This document shows, piece by piece, positions 35,385-42,753 of a stretch of DNA of 42,849 nt. This DNA is from Pseudomonas flexibilis. Its GTDB lineage: Bacteria > Pseudomonadota > Gammaproteobacteria > Pseudomonadales > Pseudomonadaceae. Location: contig NZ_JRUD01000026.1 in the NCBI RefSeq assembly GCF_000802425.1, forward strand, positions 1 through 42,849, given 5' to 3'. The notes under the pieces are model-generated. The model saw nothing but the letters and a program-made list of their open reading frames with translations, made no database searches and was not told where the DNA came from. A program made the translations under genes and the position numbers. Numbering within the stretch: the first letter of the stretch is position 1; every line of letters starts with the position of its first letter.

Positions 35385-37367
35385 TCAGGCGCAGCACGCC
35401 TGCTTGCGCAGCAGTGCCTCGTCACAGCGCGGGCAGAACTCGTGCTCGCCGGCCAGGTAGCCGTGCACCGGGCAGATCGAGAAGGTCGGCGTGACGGTCA
35501 GGTACGGCAGGCGAAAGCGGCTCAGCGCGGTGCGCACCAGCTGCTTGCAGGCCTCGGCGGAGGAAATCCGCTCGGCCATGTACAGGTGCAGCACGGTGCC
35601 GCCGGTGTACTTGCACTGCAGCGCGTCCTGCAGCTCCAGCGCCTCGAAGGGGTCATCGGTGAAGCCCACCGGTAGCTGCGAGGAGTTGGTGTAGTACGGC
35701 GCCTCGACGCTGCCGGCCTGGAGGATGTCCGGGTAGCGCTTGCGGTCTTCCCGGGCGAACCGGTAGGTGGTGCCCTCGGCGGGCGTGGCCTCCAGGTTGT
35801 AGAGGTGGCCGCTGTCTGCCTGGAACTGCACCAGACGCCCGCGCACGTGGTCGAGCAGGCGCAGCGCCAGTTGCCGGCCAGCCTCGGTATGCAGGCCTTC
35901 GCGGTCGCCGGTGAAATTGCGCAGCATCTCGTGCAGGCCGTTCACGCCGATGGTGGAGAAGTGATTGCGCAGGGTGCCCAGGTAGCGCTTCGTGTAGGGG
36001 TACAGGCCGTTGTCCATGTGCTGCTGGATGACCTTGCGCTTGACCTCCAGGCTCTCGTAGGCAAGGTCAAGCAGCAGGTCGAGCTGGCGATACAGGCCCG
36101 GCTCGTCGCCCCGGAACAGATAGCCCAGGCGCGCGCAGTTGATCGTCACCACGCCCAGCGAGCCGGTCTGCTCGGCCGAGCCGAACAGCCCGCCGCCGCG
36201 CTTGAGCAGCTCGCGCACGTCCAGCTGCAGGCGGCAGCACATGGAGCGCACCTGGTTGGGCTGCATGTCCGAGTTGAGGAAGTTCTGGAAGTACGGCAGG
36301 CCGTAGCGCGCGGTCATGTCGAACAGGCGCGTGGCGTTGTCGCTGTCCCAGGGGAAGTCGTGGGTGATGTTGTAGGTCGGGATCGGGAAGGTGAACACCC
36401 GGCCCAGGCCGTCGCCGGCCATCATCACCTCGATGTAGGCGCGGTTGATCAGCGCCATCTCGGCCTGCAGCTCGCCGTAGGCAAAGGGCATTTCCTCGCC
36501 GCCGATGCAGGGGATCTGCTCGCGCAGGTCCTCGGGACACACCCAGTCGAAGGTCAGGTTGGTGAACGGCGTCTGGGTGCCCCAGCGCGACGGCACGTTC
36601 AGATTGTGGATGAACTCCTGGATGGCCTGGCGCACCTGTTCGTAGCCCAGGCGGTCCTTGCGCACGAAGGGCGCCAGGTAGGTATCGAAGCTGCTGAACG
36701 CCTGGGCGCCGGCCCATTCGTTTTGCAGGGTGCCGAGGAAGTTGACCATCTGCCCCAGGGCGCTGGACAGGTGTTTCGGCGGCCCCGCCTCGACCCGGCC
36801 AGGCACGCCGTTGAAGCCCTCGTTGAGCAGCGTGCGCAGCGACCAGCCGGCGCAGTAGCCGGCCAGCATGTCGAGGTCGTGGATGTGCAGGTCGCCCTCG
36901 CGGTGCGCCGCGCCGATGGCCGGGCTGTACACCTCGTCCAGCCAGTAGTTGGCGGTGACCTTGCCGGACACGTTGAGGATCAGCCCGCCCAGCGAGTAGC
37001 CCTGGTTGGCGTTGGCGCGCACCCGCCAGTCCTCGCGCGACAGGTATTCGTTCATCGAGGCGGCCACGTCGACCAGCGCCTTGCGGTCACGGCGCAAGCG
37101 GCCGTGGCGGGCCCGATGCAGGATGAAGGCCTTGGCGCTGGCGTAGTGGCCGGCCTCCATCAGCGCCTGCTCGGCGAGGTCCTGCACCGCCTCCAGCTCC
37201 ACCGCACCCGTCGCCGGCAGGCGCGCCACCACGCCCTGCGCCAACTGCGCCGCCTGCCGATCGTCGAACTCGCCACTGGCCCGCCCCGCGGCGGCAATGG
37301 CCAGGCGGATACGCTCGCCGTCGAACGGCACGCGCTCGCCGCTGCGCCTGATCACCCTGTCCGGCAT
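35385..37367 (-). CDS. nrdD: Anaerobic (class III) ribonucleoside-triphosphate reductase NrdD, large part
   Basis: This 660-residue protein reduces ribonucleotides to deoxyribonucleotides without oxygen. Residues 1-95 are an ATP-cone (VIRRSGERVPFDGERIRLAI). The barrel has the active-site cysteine region MCCRLQLD and the conserved SLGVVTINCARLGYLF. It ends just after a zinc-type motif (CPVHGYLAGEHEFCPRC) with the tail RKQACCA, before the glycyl-radical segment, which lies on the next ORF in the same frame. The upstream region has a DNR-type box at -41.5 and two NrdR boxes. The length is close to what I recall for P. aeruginosa NrdD, so the split may be a genus trait. Confidence 0.93.
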   Translation of the reverse strand: MPDRVIRRSGERVPFDGERIRLAIAAAGRASGEFDDRQAAQLAQGVVARLPATGAVELEAVQDLAEQALMEAGHYASAKAFILHRARHGRLRRDRKALVDVAASMNEYLSREDWRVRANANQGYSLGGLILNVSGKVTANYWLDEVYSPAIGAAHREGDLHIHDLDMLAGYCAGWSLRTLLNEGFNGVPGRVEAGPPKHLSSALGQMVNFLGTLQNEWAGAQAFSSFDTYLAPFVRKDRLGYEQVRQAIQEFIHNLNVPSRWGTQTPFTNLTFDWVCPEDLREQIPCIGGEEMPFAYGELQAEMALINRAYIEVMMAGDGLGRVFTFPIPTYNITHDFPWDSDNATRLFDMTARYGLPYFQNFLNSDMQPNQVRSMCCRLQLDVRELLKRGGGLFGSAEQTGSLGVVTINCARLGYLFRGDEPGLYRQLDLLLDLAYESLEVKRKVIQQHMDNGLYPYTKRYLGTLRNHFSTIGVNGLHEMLRNFTGDREGLHTEAGRQLALRLLDHVRGRLVQFQADSGHLYNLEATPAEGTTYRFAREDRKRYPDILQAGSVEAPYYTNSSQLPVGFTDDPFEALELQDALQCKYTGGTVLHLYMAERISSAEACKQLVRTALSRFRLPYLTVTPTFSICPVHGYLAGEHEFCPRCDEALLRKQACCA

Positions 37368-37380
37368 CTGCTCCTCACTC

Positions 37381-37423
37381 CTACATATAGATTCAACGAA
37401 AACTCAAAACACAACATGTTGTG
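37381..37423. promoter_or_regulatory. Paired NrdR operators in the nrdD leader
   Basis: Box 1 is the palindrome CACAACATGTTGTG at 37410..37423 (core 37412..37421). Box 2 has the core CTACATATAG at 37381..37390, matching CWATATATWG at nine of ten positions. Core centres are exactly 31 bp apart, three helical turns, as in known NrdR box pairs. Box 1 overlaps the predicted transcript start near 37420 and box 2 lies between it and the ATG, consistent with repression. Confidence 0.75.
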
Positions 37424-37454
37424 CTGAATCTAGTGGCGAAGCACAAGAATGCCA

Positions 37455-37468
37455 TTGACCTCGATCAA
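37455..37468 (-). promoter_or_regulatory. FNR/DNR-type box for nrdD
   Basis: TTGAC-CTCG-ATCAA differs from the consensus at one position. Centred at 37461.5, it predicts a start near 37420. TAGATT at 37432..37427 on the minus strand is a correctly placed -10. The rest of 37368-37749 holds only this promoter region and the REP cluster. Confidence 0.75.
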
Positions 37469-37547
37469 CTTCAGACCGGCGGAGGCGGACCTGGTGCACA
37501 AGAAGCAAGCTCTGCATCGGGCGGCCAAGCGGCCGACCGCACCCAGA

Positions 37548-37745
37548 AGCTCGCGATGAATTCGCTCCCACAGGGTTTGCGCGGGGCCGTTCTTCTGTAG
37601 AAGCGGACTTGTCCGCGAGCTTTTTGGCGGCCGGCTAGGTGCGGCCGGCTAGGTGCGGCCGCGCCCATAAGCTCGCGAATGAATTCGCTCCCACGGGTTT
37701 GTGCGAGGCCGTTGTTCCGTGGGAGCGGACTTGTCCGCGAACTTT
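37548..37745. repeat. Two tandem BIMEs of GTGGGAGCG-type REPs between nrdD and moeA
   Basis: Four REPs form two inverted pairs: 37548..37573 and 37597..37622, then 37670..37697 and 37717..37745. The pairs repeat with a 122-bp period. Typical halves read AGCTCGCGA-TGAATTCGCTCCCAC and GTGGGAGCGGAC-TTGTCCGCGA. The spacer at 37627-37660 contains a short tandem GGCCGGCTAGGTGC repeat. The cluster ends 4 bp from the moeA stop. This REP family differs from the GTAG-headed one in the rest of the window. Confidence 0.85.
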
Positions 37746-37749
37746 TCGC

Positions 37750-38982
37750 TCACCCGAGCAGGGAGCTGAACGGCAGGTATTCCACCGCCTCGCCGATGTC
37801 CAGGGTGCGGCCGCAGTCGACCACTGCCAGGCCGTCGGCCCAGCTGGCGGAGGTCAGCATCGCCGAGCCCTGGCGCGGGTGCTGCACCACCTGCAAGGCT
37901 CCGTCGCGTGATTCCAGCCGCGCGCGCAGGTACTGGCGACGGCCGTTGGCCTTGCGCCAGGCAAAACCGGCGGGCAGGCGCAGCGGTTGCGGCAGCACCT
38001 CGACGCAACCCTGGGCGCGCAGCAGGAACGGCCGCGCCACCACCAGCGCGGTGATCAGCGCCGCCGCCGGGTTGCCCGGCAAGCCGAGCCAGGGTGTGCC
38101 TTGCACGCTGCCGAAGGCCAGCGGCTTGCCGGGCTGGATGGCCAGCCGCCACAGGTGCAGCTCGCCCAGCTCGGTCACCGCCTGCTTGAGATGATCCTCC
38201 TCGCCCACCGAGACGCCGCCGGAGCTGACCAGCACATCGTGCTCGGCCGCCGCGCGGGCCAGGGCGTCGCGGGTCAGCGCCAGGTCGTCGGGCATCACCG
38301 GCAGGTCGTTGACCTCGCACCCGAGGCTGCGCAGTACGCCCAGCAGGCTGTAGCGGTTGGCGTTGTACAGCTGGCCCGGCTGCAGCGCCTCGCCCGGCTC
38401 GCGCAGCTCGTCGCCGCTACTCAGCACGGCGACGCGCAGGCGCCGGTACACCTTCACCCGCGCCAGCCCGAAGCTGGCCAGCAGGCCCAGCTCCTGGGCG
38501 CGCAGCTTCTTGCCCTGTTCCAATACCGGAGCGCCGGCGAGCAGCTCCTCGCCCCGCCGGCGCACGTTTTCGCCGCCCTGCAACGGCGGGAAGCAGACCC
38601 GTTCGCCCTCGATGCGACAGGCTTCCTGGGCCACCACGGTATCGGCGCCGGGCGGCAGGGGCGCGCCGGTGAAGATGCGCACCGCGTGCCCCGCCGGCAG
38701 CGGTTGCCGCGCGGTATCGCCGGCGGCGATGCGTCCGGCCAGCGGCAGCGCGCCGCCCTCGGCCGGCAGGTCGGCGACGCGCAGCGCGTAGCCGTCCATG
38801 GCGCTGTTATCCCAGGCCGGCACATCGAAGGGCGCGCTCAGGGTTTCGGCCAGCACGCGGCCGAGCGCATCGCGTAGCGCGATTTCCTCCACCGCCGGCG
38901 GCGCCGGGACGCGTTCGAGCAGCGCGGCGATGGCTTCATCGACCGGGCGCAGGCCGTGACTGTCACAGCCGCAGGCACTCAT
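37750..38982 (-). CDS. moeA: Molybdopterin molybdenumtransferase MoeA
   Basis: This 410-residue enzyme inserts molybdate into adenylated molybdopterin. The N-terminal part has PAWDNSAMDGYALR and an insert with FTGAPLPPGADTVV. The MoCF-like domain has SSGGVSVGEEDHLKQ and GLPGNPAAALI. The start at 38982 overlaps the moaB stop (ATGA) and has GGGAGCCGCTC upstream; the longer frame is less likely. The N-terminus (MSACGCDSH) is cysteine-rich, a minor oddity. It would serve nitrate reductase cofactor supply. Confidence 0.95.
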   Translation of the reverse strand: MSACGCDSHGLRPVDEAIAALLERVPAPPAVEEIALRDALGRVLAETLSAPFDVPAWDNSAMDGYALRVADLPAEGGALPLAGRIAAGDTARQPLPAGHAVRIFTGAPLPPGADTVVAQEACRIEGERVCFPPLQGGENVRRRGEELLAGAPVLEQGKKLRAQELGLLASFGLARVKVYRRLRVAVLSSGDELREPGEALQPGQLYNANRYSLLGVLRSLGCEVNDLPVMPDDLALTRDALARAAAEHDVLVSSGGVSVGEEDHLKQAVTELGELHLWRLAIQPGKPLAFGSVQGTPWLGLPGNPAAALITALVVARPFLLRAQGCVEVLPQPLRLPAGFAWRKANGRRQYLRARLESRDGALQVVQHPRQGSAMLTSASWADGLAVVDCGRTLDIGEAVEYLPFSSLLG

Positions 38983-39533
38983 GAGCGGCTCCCGCAGCAA
39001 CTGGCGGGCTGCTCATCGAGGCGCTTGAGGTGCGGCACGAAATTGCAGGGCCGGGTGCGCGCATCCAGCTGGCCGAGCAGGATCTTCTCCCACGCCGTGC
39101 GACAGGCGTTCGGCGAGCCCGGCAGACAGCACACCAGGGTGCCGTTGCTGATCCCTGCCAGGGCGCGGGACTGGATGGTGGAGGTGCCGATGTCGGCCAG
39201 CGAGACCTGGCGAAACAGCTCACCGAAGCCGTCGACGCTCTTGTCCAGCAAGGGTGCGACCGCTTGCGGGGTGTTGTCACGGGCGGTGAAGCCGGTGCCC
39301 CCGGTGATCAACACCACCTGCACGGCGGGGTCGGCGATCCAGGCGCAGAGTCGGGCGCGGATCTGCCAGATGTCGTCGCGTACCAGCGCGCGGTCGGCCA
39401 ACTGGTGCCCGGCGCCTTGCAGGCCGTCGATCAGGGTGTGTCCGGAGGTATCGGTGTCCAGATTACGGGTGTCGCTGACCGTCAGCACGGCGATGCGCAG
39501 AGGCTGAAAGTCGGCACTGGAAAGATGGGCCAT
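38979..39533 (-). CDS. moaB: Molybdenum cofactor biosynthesis protein MoaB
   Basis: This 184-residue protein belongs to the MoaB/MogA family that adenylates molybdopterin. Motifs are LTVSDTRN, ITGGTGFTARDNTP and CCLPGSPNAC. Start 39533 (MAHLSSADF) follows CAGGAGACTGCC; the longer frame reaches into the tRNA terminator. The C-terminus ends with QPASCCGSRS, a cysteine pair absent from most family members I recall. It precedes moeA with a 4-nt overlap. Confidence 0.94.
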   Translation of the reverse strand: MAHLSSADFQPLRIAVLTVSDTRNLDTDTSGHTLIDGLQGAGHQLADRALVRDDIWQIRARLCAWIADPAVQVVLITGGTGFTARDNTPQAVAPLLDKSVDGFGELFRQVSLADIGTSTIQSRALAGISNGTLVCCLPGSPNACRTAWEKILLGQLDARTRPCNFVPHLKRLDEQPASCCGSRS

Positions 39534-39631
39534 GGCAGTCTCCTGAAGATTCAATGAGCAGACTGCACGCAAGGCGACACGGCGCCCATTCCCCGATGGA
39601 GGTACGCCGCGAGCGCAGAAGGCGAAAACAA

Positions 39632-39657
39632 AAAAAGCGACCCTGAGGTCGCTTTTT
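39632..39657. terminator. Strong bidirectional terminator downstream of the tRNA genes
   Basis: AAAAAGCGACC, loop CTGA, and GGTCGCTTTTT form an 11-bp stem flanked by A and T runs on both strands. It ends the tRNA-Val/tRNA-Asp transcript 40 bp after tRNA-Asp and separates it from moaB. Confidence 0.9.
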
Positions 39658-39696
39658 CTGTGTGGCAAGGGCTTCAGTCTGACCCTTGCTCGAATA

Positions 39697-39773
39697 TGGC
39701 GCAGCGGACGGGACTCGAACCCGCGACCCCCGGCGTGACAGGCCGGTATTCTAACCGACTGAACTACCGCTGC
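39697..39773 (-). tRNA. tRNA-Asp (anticodon GTC)
   Basis: A 77-nt cloverleaf. The acceptor arms are GCAGCGG and CCGCTGC with discriminator G and encoded CCA. The anticodon loop reads CTGTCAC (GTC), the D arm is AGTTCAGTCGGTTAGAAT-like, and the T arm is GCGGGTTCGAGTCCCGT. It closely follows the E. coli tRNA-Asp sequence. It is co-transcribed with tRNA-Val 13 bp upstream. Confidence 0.97.
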
Positions 39774-39786
39774 GCGTTACCTCGAG

Positions 39787-39862
39787 TGGTGGGTGGTGAC
39801 GGGATCGAACCGCCGACCCTCTGCTTGTAAGGCAGATGCTCTCCCGGCTGAGCTAACCACCC
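39787..39862 (-). tRNA. tRNA-Val (anticodon TAC)
   Basis: A 76-nt cloverleaf beginning GGGTGGTTAGCTCAGC, with anticodon loop CTTACAA (TAC), T arm GGCGGTTCGATCCCGTC and encoded CCA. It is close to E. coli tRNA-Val. It is first in a two-tRNA operon. Confidence 0.97.
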
Positions 39863-39884
39863 ATTTGCTCTCGAAGTGGGGCGC

Positions 39885-39943
39885 ATTCTAGAGAGGCCCG
39901 AACCGCTTGGCAACCCCCCCTTTGAAAAATTTTTTCAGAGGTT
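39885..39943 (-). promoter_or_regulatory. Promoter of the tRNA-Val/tRNA-Asp operon
   Basis: On the minus strand, TTGCCA (39913..39908) and TAGAAT (39890..39885) are separated by exactly 17 bp. A GC-rich discriminator (GCGCCCC) follows, as in stringently controlled stable-RNA promoters. An A/T-rich near-palindrome (TGAAAAAATTTTTCA on the minus strand, about 39923-39943) sits where an UP element would be. Confidence 0.8.
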
Positions 39944-40069
39944 CCAACGACTTAGGAAAATCCGGCTGTTTCATCCGATTGCGCGACATTCGCCAGCCCC
40001 GGGGTTGGCCTGTTTCCGGCGCAGGGGGAATAATGCGCCCCTTTGCGCCTTCAGGAGACTGCCCCCGCC

Positions 40070-40990
40070 ATGTGGTTCCGCAACCTGCTCGTCTATCGCC
40101 TGTCCCCGGATTACCGCTTCGATGCCGAGGCCCTGGAAACCGCACTGGCCGGAAAGCCCGCCCGTCCCTGCGCCAGCCAGGAACTGGCCACCTACGGCTT
40201 CATTCCGCCCTGCGGCAATGGCCCGGACGCGCCGCTGGCGCATGTCAGCCAGGGCTTCTACCTGGTGGCGGCACGCAAGGAAGAACGCATCCTGCCGGGC
40301 AGCGTGGTGCGCGATGCGCTGAAGGAGAAGATCGAGGAGATCGAGGCCGAGCAGATGCGCAAGGTGTACAAGAAGGAACGCGAGCAGTTGAAGGACGAGA
40401 TCGTGCAGGCCTTCCTGCCGCGCGCCTTCATCCGCAAGTCTAAGACCTTCGCGGCCATTGCCCCGGCCCAGGGCCTGATCCTCGTGGACAGCTCCAGCGC
40501 CAAGCGCGCCGAGGACCTGCTGTCCACCCTGCGCGAAGTGCTGGGCTCGCTGCCGGTGCGCCCGGTCAACGTCAAGCAGGCGCCTATCGCCACCTTTACC
40601 GGCTGGGTGAAGAACAACGCCGCCAGCCACGGCCTGCAGCTGCGCGACGAATGCGAGCTGCGTGATCCGCACGAGGACGGCGGCATCATCCAGTGCAAGC
40701 GCCAGGACCTGGCCAGCGAAGAAGTACAGAACCACCTCGCCGCCGGCAAGCTGGCCACCAAGCTGAGCCTGGCCTGGGAGGACAAGCTGTCCTTCGTGCT
40801 GGACGACAAGCTGGTCATCAAGCGTCTGCGCTTCGAGGACCTGCTGCAGGAGCAGGCCGAGCAGGACGGCGGCGAGGACGACCAGGGCCAGTTCGACGCC
40901 AGCTTCACCCTGATGATGCTGACCCTCAACGACTTCCTGCCGCAGCTGTTCGAGGCGCTCGGCGGCGAGGACATCGCGCAGGCGGTCTGA
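40070..40990 (+). CDS. rdgC: Recombination-associated protein RdgC
   Basis: This 306-residue protein has the normal length and motifs of RdgC, a ring-shaped DNA-binding protein that limits RecA activity. It begins [18 protein letters not shown] and contains [22 protein letters not shown] and the coiled segment [18 protein letters not shown]. The start at 40070 gives the standard N-terminus with AGGAG upstream. It stands alone between the tRNA operon and a transporter gene. Confidence 0.96.
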   Translation: MWFRNLLVYRLSPDYRFDAEALETALAGKPARPCASQELATYGFIPPCGNGPDAPLAHVSQGFYLVAARKEERILPGSVVRDALKEKIEEIEAEQMRKVYKKEREQLKDEIVQAFLPRAFIRKSKTFAAIAPAQGLILVDSSSAKRAEDLLSTLREVLGSLPVRPVNVKQAPIATFTGWVKNNAASHGLQLRDECELRDPHEDGGIIQCKRQDLASEEVQNHLAAGKLATKLSLAWEDKLSFVLDDKLVIKRLRFEDLLQEQAEQDGGEDDQGQFDASFTLMMLTLNDFLPQLFEALGGEDIAQAV

Positions 40991-41157
40991 TCGCTTTCTT
41001 TACCACCCGCAACCGCCACGCTGCCCTTACCCCGGGCGCGTGGCGGCCAGCCCGGGCCCTGCCGGCGCCACCCGCGCCGCCCAGTCCCGGCCGGCCACTT
41101 TCCGCCATGCCGGGAAGCGCGCGGGCCTTCCCTTAGTACGAACCAAGGAAACACCCC

Positions 41158-42120
41158 ATGCGTGCATTGGCCGCTCTCAGCCGCTTCGCCGGCAATACCT
41201 TCGCCCTCTGGGTTCTGCTGTTCGCCGTTCTGGCCTTCTACCTGCCCTCCGTGTTCCTGCCGATCGCCAAGGGCGGCTGGATCGTGCCGCTGCTCGGCCT
41301 GGTGATGTTCGGCATGGGCCTGACCCTGAAAACCGCCGACTTCGCCGAGGTGGCGCGCCGTCCGCTGCGGGTGCTGATCGGCGTGCTGGCCCAGTTCATC
41401 ATCATGCCGGCGCTGGCCTGGCTGCTCTGCCAGGCACTCGGCCTGCCGGCGGAGATCGCCGTGGGCGTGATCCTGGTGGGCTGCTGCCCAGGCGGCACCG
41501 CCTCCAACGTCATCACCTGGTTCGCCCGGGGCGACGTGGCGCTGTCGGTGGCAATCACCTCGGTGAGCACCCTGCTCGCCCCGCTGGTCACCCCGGCACT
41601 GATCTGGCTGCTCGCCTCGGCCTGGCTGCCGGTGGATTTCGCCGCCATGTTCTGGTCCATCGTGCAGGTGGTGATCCTGCCCATCGTGCTCGGCCTGCTC
41701 GCCCAGCGCCTGCTCGGCGCGCGGGTGCAGGCGGCGGTGGAGGTGCTGCCGCTGGTGTCGGTGGTGGCCATCGTCGCCATCGTCGCCGGCGTGGTGGCGG
41801 CCAGCCAGGCGAAGATCGCCGAGTCCGGCCTGCTGATCATGGCGGTGGTGGTGCTGCACAACGGCCTGGGCCTGGCGCTCGGCTACCTCGCCGGCCGGCT
41901 GTTCGGCCTGCCGCTGGCGCAGCGCAAGACGCTGTCCATCGAGGTGGGCATGCAGAACTCCGGCCTCGGCGCTGCGCTGGCCAGCGCGCACTTCACCCCG
42001 CTTGCGGCGGTGCCCAGCGCGCTGTTCAGCGTCTGGCACAACCTGTCCGGCCCGCTGCTGGCCACCGTCTACCGGCGTATGCAGGATCGCAGCGCGGACG
42101 ACTTGCCCACCCGGCCCTGA
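41158..42120 (+). CDS. Bile acid:sodium symporter (BASS) family transporter
   Basis: This 320-residue membrane protein has about nine or ten helices. The BASS signature is visible in [19 protein letters not shown] (about 117-135) and [18 protein letters not shown]. Bacterial members move organic anions such as pantothenate or 2-keto acids with sodium; the substrate here is unknown. The start follows AAGGAAACACCCC. No operon partner is clear, and the guanidine riboswitch for the next gene begins 17 bp after its stop. Confidence 0.9.
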   Translation: MRALAALSRFAGNTFALWVLLFAVLAFYLPSVFLPIAKGGWIVPLLGLVMFGMGLTLKTADFAEVARRPLRVLIGVLAQFIIMPALAWLLCQALGLPAEIAVGVILVGCCPGGTASNVITWFARGDVALSVAITSVSTLLAPLVTPALIWLLASAWLPVDFAAMFWSIVQVVILPIVLGLLAQRLLGARVQAAVEVLPLVSVVAIVAIVAGVVAASQAKIAESGLLIMAVVVLHNGLGLALGYLAGRLFGLPLAQRKTLSIEVGMQNSGLGAALASAHFTPLAAVPSALFSVWHNLSGPLLATVYRRMQDRSADDLPTRP

Positions 42121-42136
42121 TGTGCAGAATAGGCGC

Positions 42137-42207
42137 CTGGCGGGGACGACCCCGCCAGCGCTGCCTCCTCCCCAAGGACGCAACGCCCTGCCTGCGGGGA
42201 CGACCCC
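42137..42207 (+). ncRNA. Guanidine-II (mini-ykkC) riboswitch upstream of the guanidinium exporter
   Basis: Two hairpins carry the class-defining ACGA tetraloops. P1 is CTGGCGGGG-ACGA-CCCCGCCAG (42137..42158, 9 bp perfect). P2 is GGGG-ACGA-CCCC (42196..42207). The linker is 37 nt and contains CCTCCTCCCC, which could pair with the ribosome site CTGGAG just after P2. The location directly before a SugE/Gdx gene matches this class, which senses guanidine and usually frees the ribosome site. Confidence 0.88.
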
Positions 42208-42228
42208 ATTAACCCTGGAGTACGCCCC

Positions 42229-42543
42229 ATGTCCTGGCTCATTCTTTTCTTTGCCGGCCTGTTCGAAATCGCCTGGGCCATCGGCCTGAAGTACAGCGAC
42301 GGCTTTACCCGCCTGATCCCCTCGGCCCTGACCCTGGCGGCCATGGTCATCAGTGTCGTGCTGCTCGGCTGGGCCATGAAGGGCCTGCCGCTGGGTACCG
42401 CCTACGCGGTATGGACCGGCATCGGCGCGGTGGGCACGGTGATCGCTGGCATCTTCCTGTTCGGCGAATCCGTGGCGCCGCTGCGGCTGATCAGCGTGGC
42501 GCTGGTGGTGGCGGGACTGATCGGGCTGAAGCTGAGCAATTAG
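42229..42543 (+). CDS. gdx: Guanidinium exporter Gdx (SugE, small multidrug resistance family)
   Basis: This 104-residue four-helix protein exports guanidinium in exchange for protons as an antiparallel dimer. The essential glutamate is E13 ([17 protein letters not shown]). The subfamily motif is [15 protein letters not shown] guanidine-II riboswitch precedes it, which supports the guanidine role over general drug efflux. The older name is sugE. It lies next to the IS end. Confidence 0.94.
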   Translation: MSWLILFFAGLFEIAWAIGLKYSDGFTRLIPSALTLAAMVISVVLLGWAMKGLPLGTAYAVWTGIGAVGTVIAGIFLFGESVAPLRLISVALVVAGLIGLKLSN

Positions 42544-42565
42544 ACACCCGCGCCCCACGCAACTG

Positions 42566-42753
42566 GGTGGGAGATTCTATGTTGCCCTGCAAGCGCTTTT
42601 AGGCAGTTCGAGGGATGTAATCCTCCCGCTTCTTCATCAGGGCAAAGGCGATCCTGGCCAGCTTGCGGGCCAGGATCACCAGCGCCTGGGTCTTCCTCAG
42701 GCCACGCGCCTGATACTGCTCGTACAACTGCTTCCAGTGGCCCTTGCGCCTGG
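42566..42753. mobile_element. Partial IS110-family insertion sequence (right contig end)
   Basis: The IS edge is taken at 42566, where identity with the inverted left contig end begins (21 bp). The element runs rightward and holds the 3' part of a transposase on the minus strand. It is cut off at about 42753, where adapter-like sequence begins. Confidence 0.7.
42599..42753 (-). pseudogene. C-terminal fragment of an IS110-family transposase (truncated by contig end)
   Basis: About 50 residues remain: WKQLYEQYQARGLRKTQ, ALVILARKLARIAFALMKKR and a final IPRTA. This tail resembles IS110/IS116-type transposases. The 5' part is missing because real sequence appears to end at the adapter junction near 42754, so truncation probably reflects assembly, not decay. 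Confidence 0.7.

Noticed and set aside
35385-35387. TGA at the end of nrdD as a selenocysteine codon
   Set aside because: The downstream ORF has its own strong ribosome site and ATG, and I see no clear SECIS-like hairpin right after the TGA. Kept only as an alternative under the split-NrdD finding.
40258-42558. Minus-strand frame of 766 codons across rdgC, the BASS gene and gdx
   Set aside because: It spans three well-supported plus-strand genes and their intergenic regions, and its product is low-complexity Gln/His/Arg-rich sequence.
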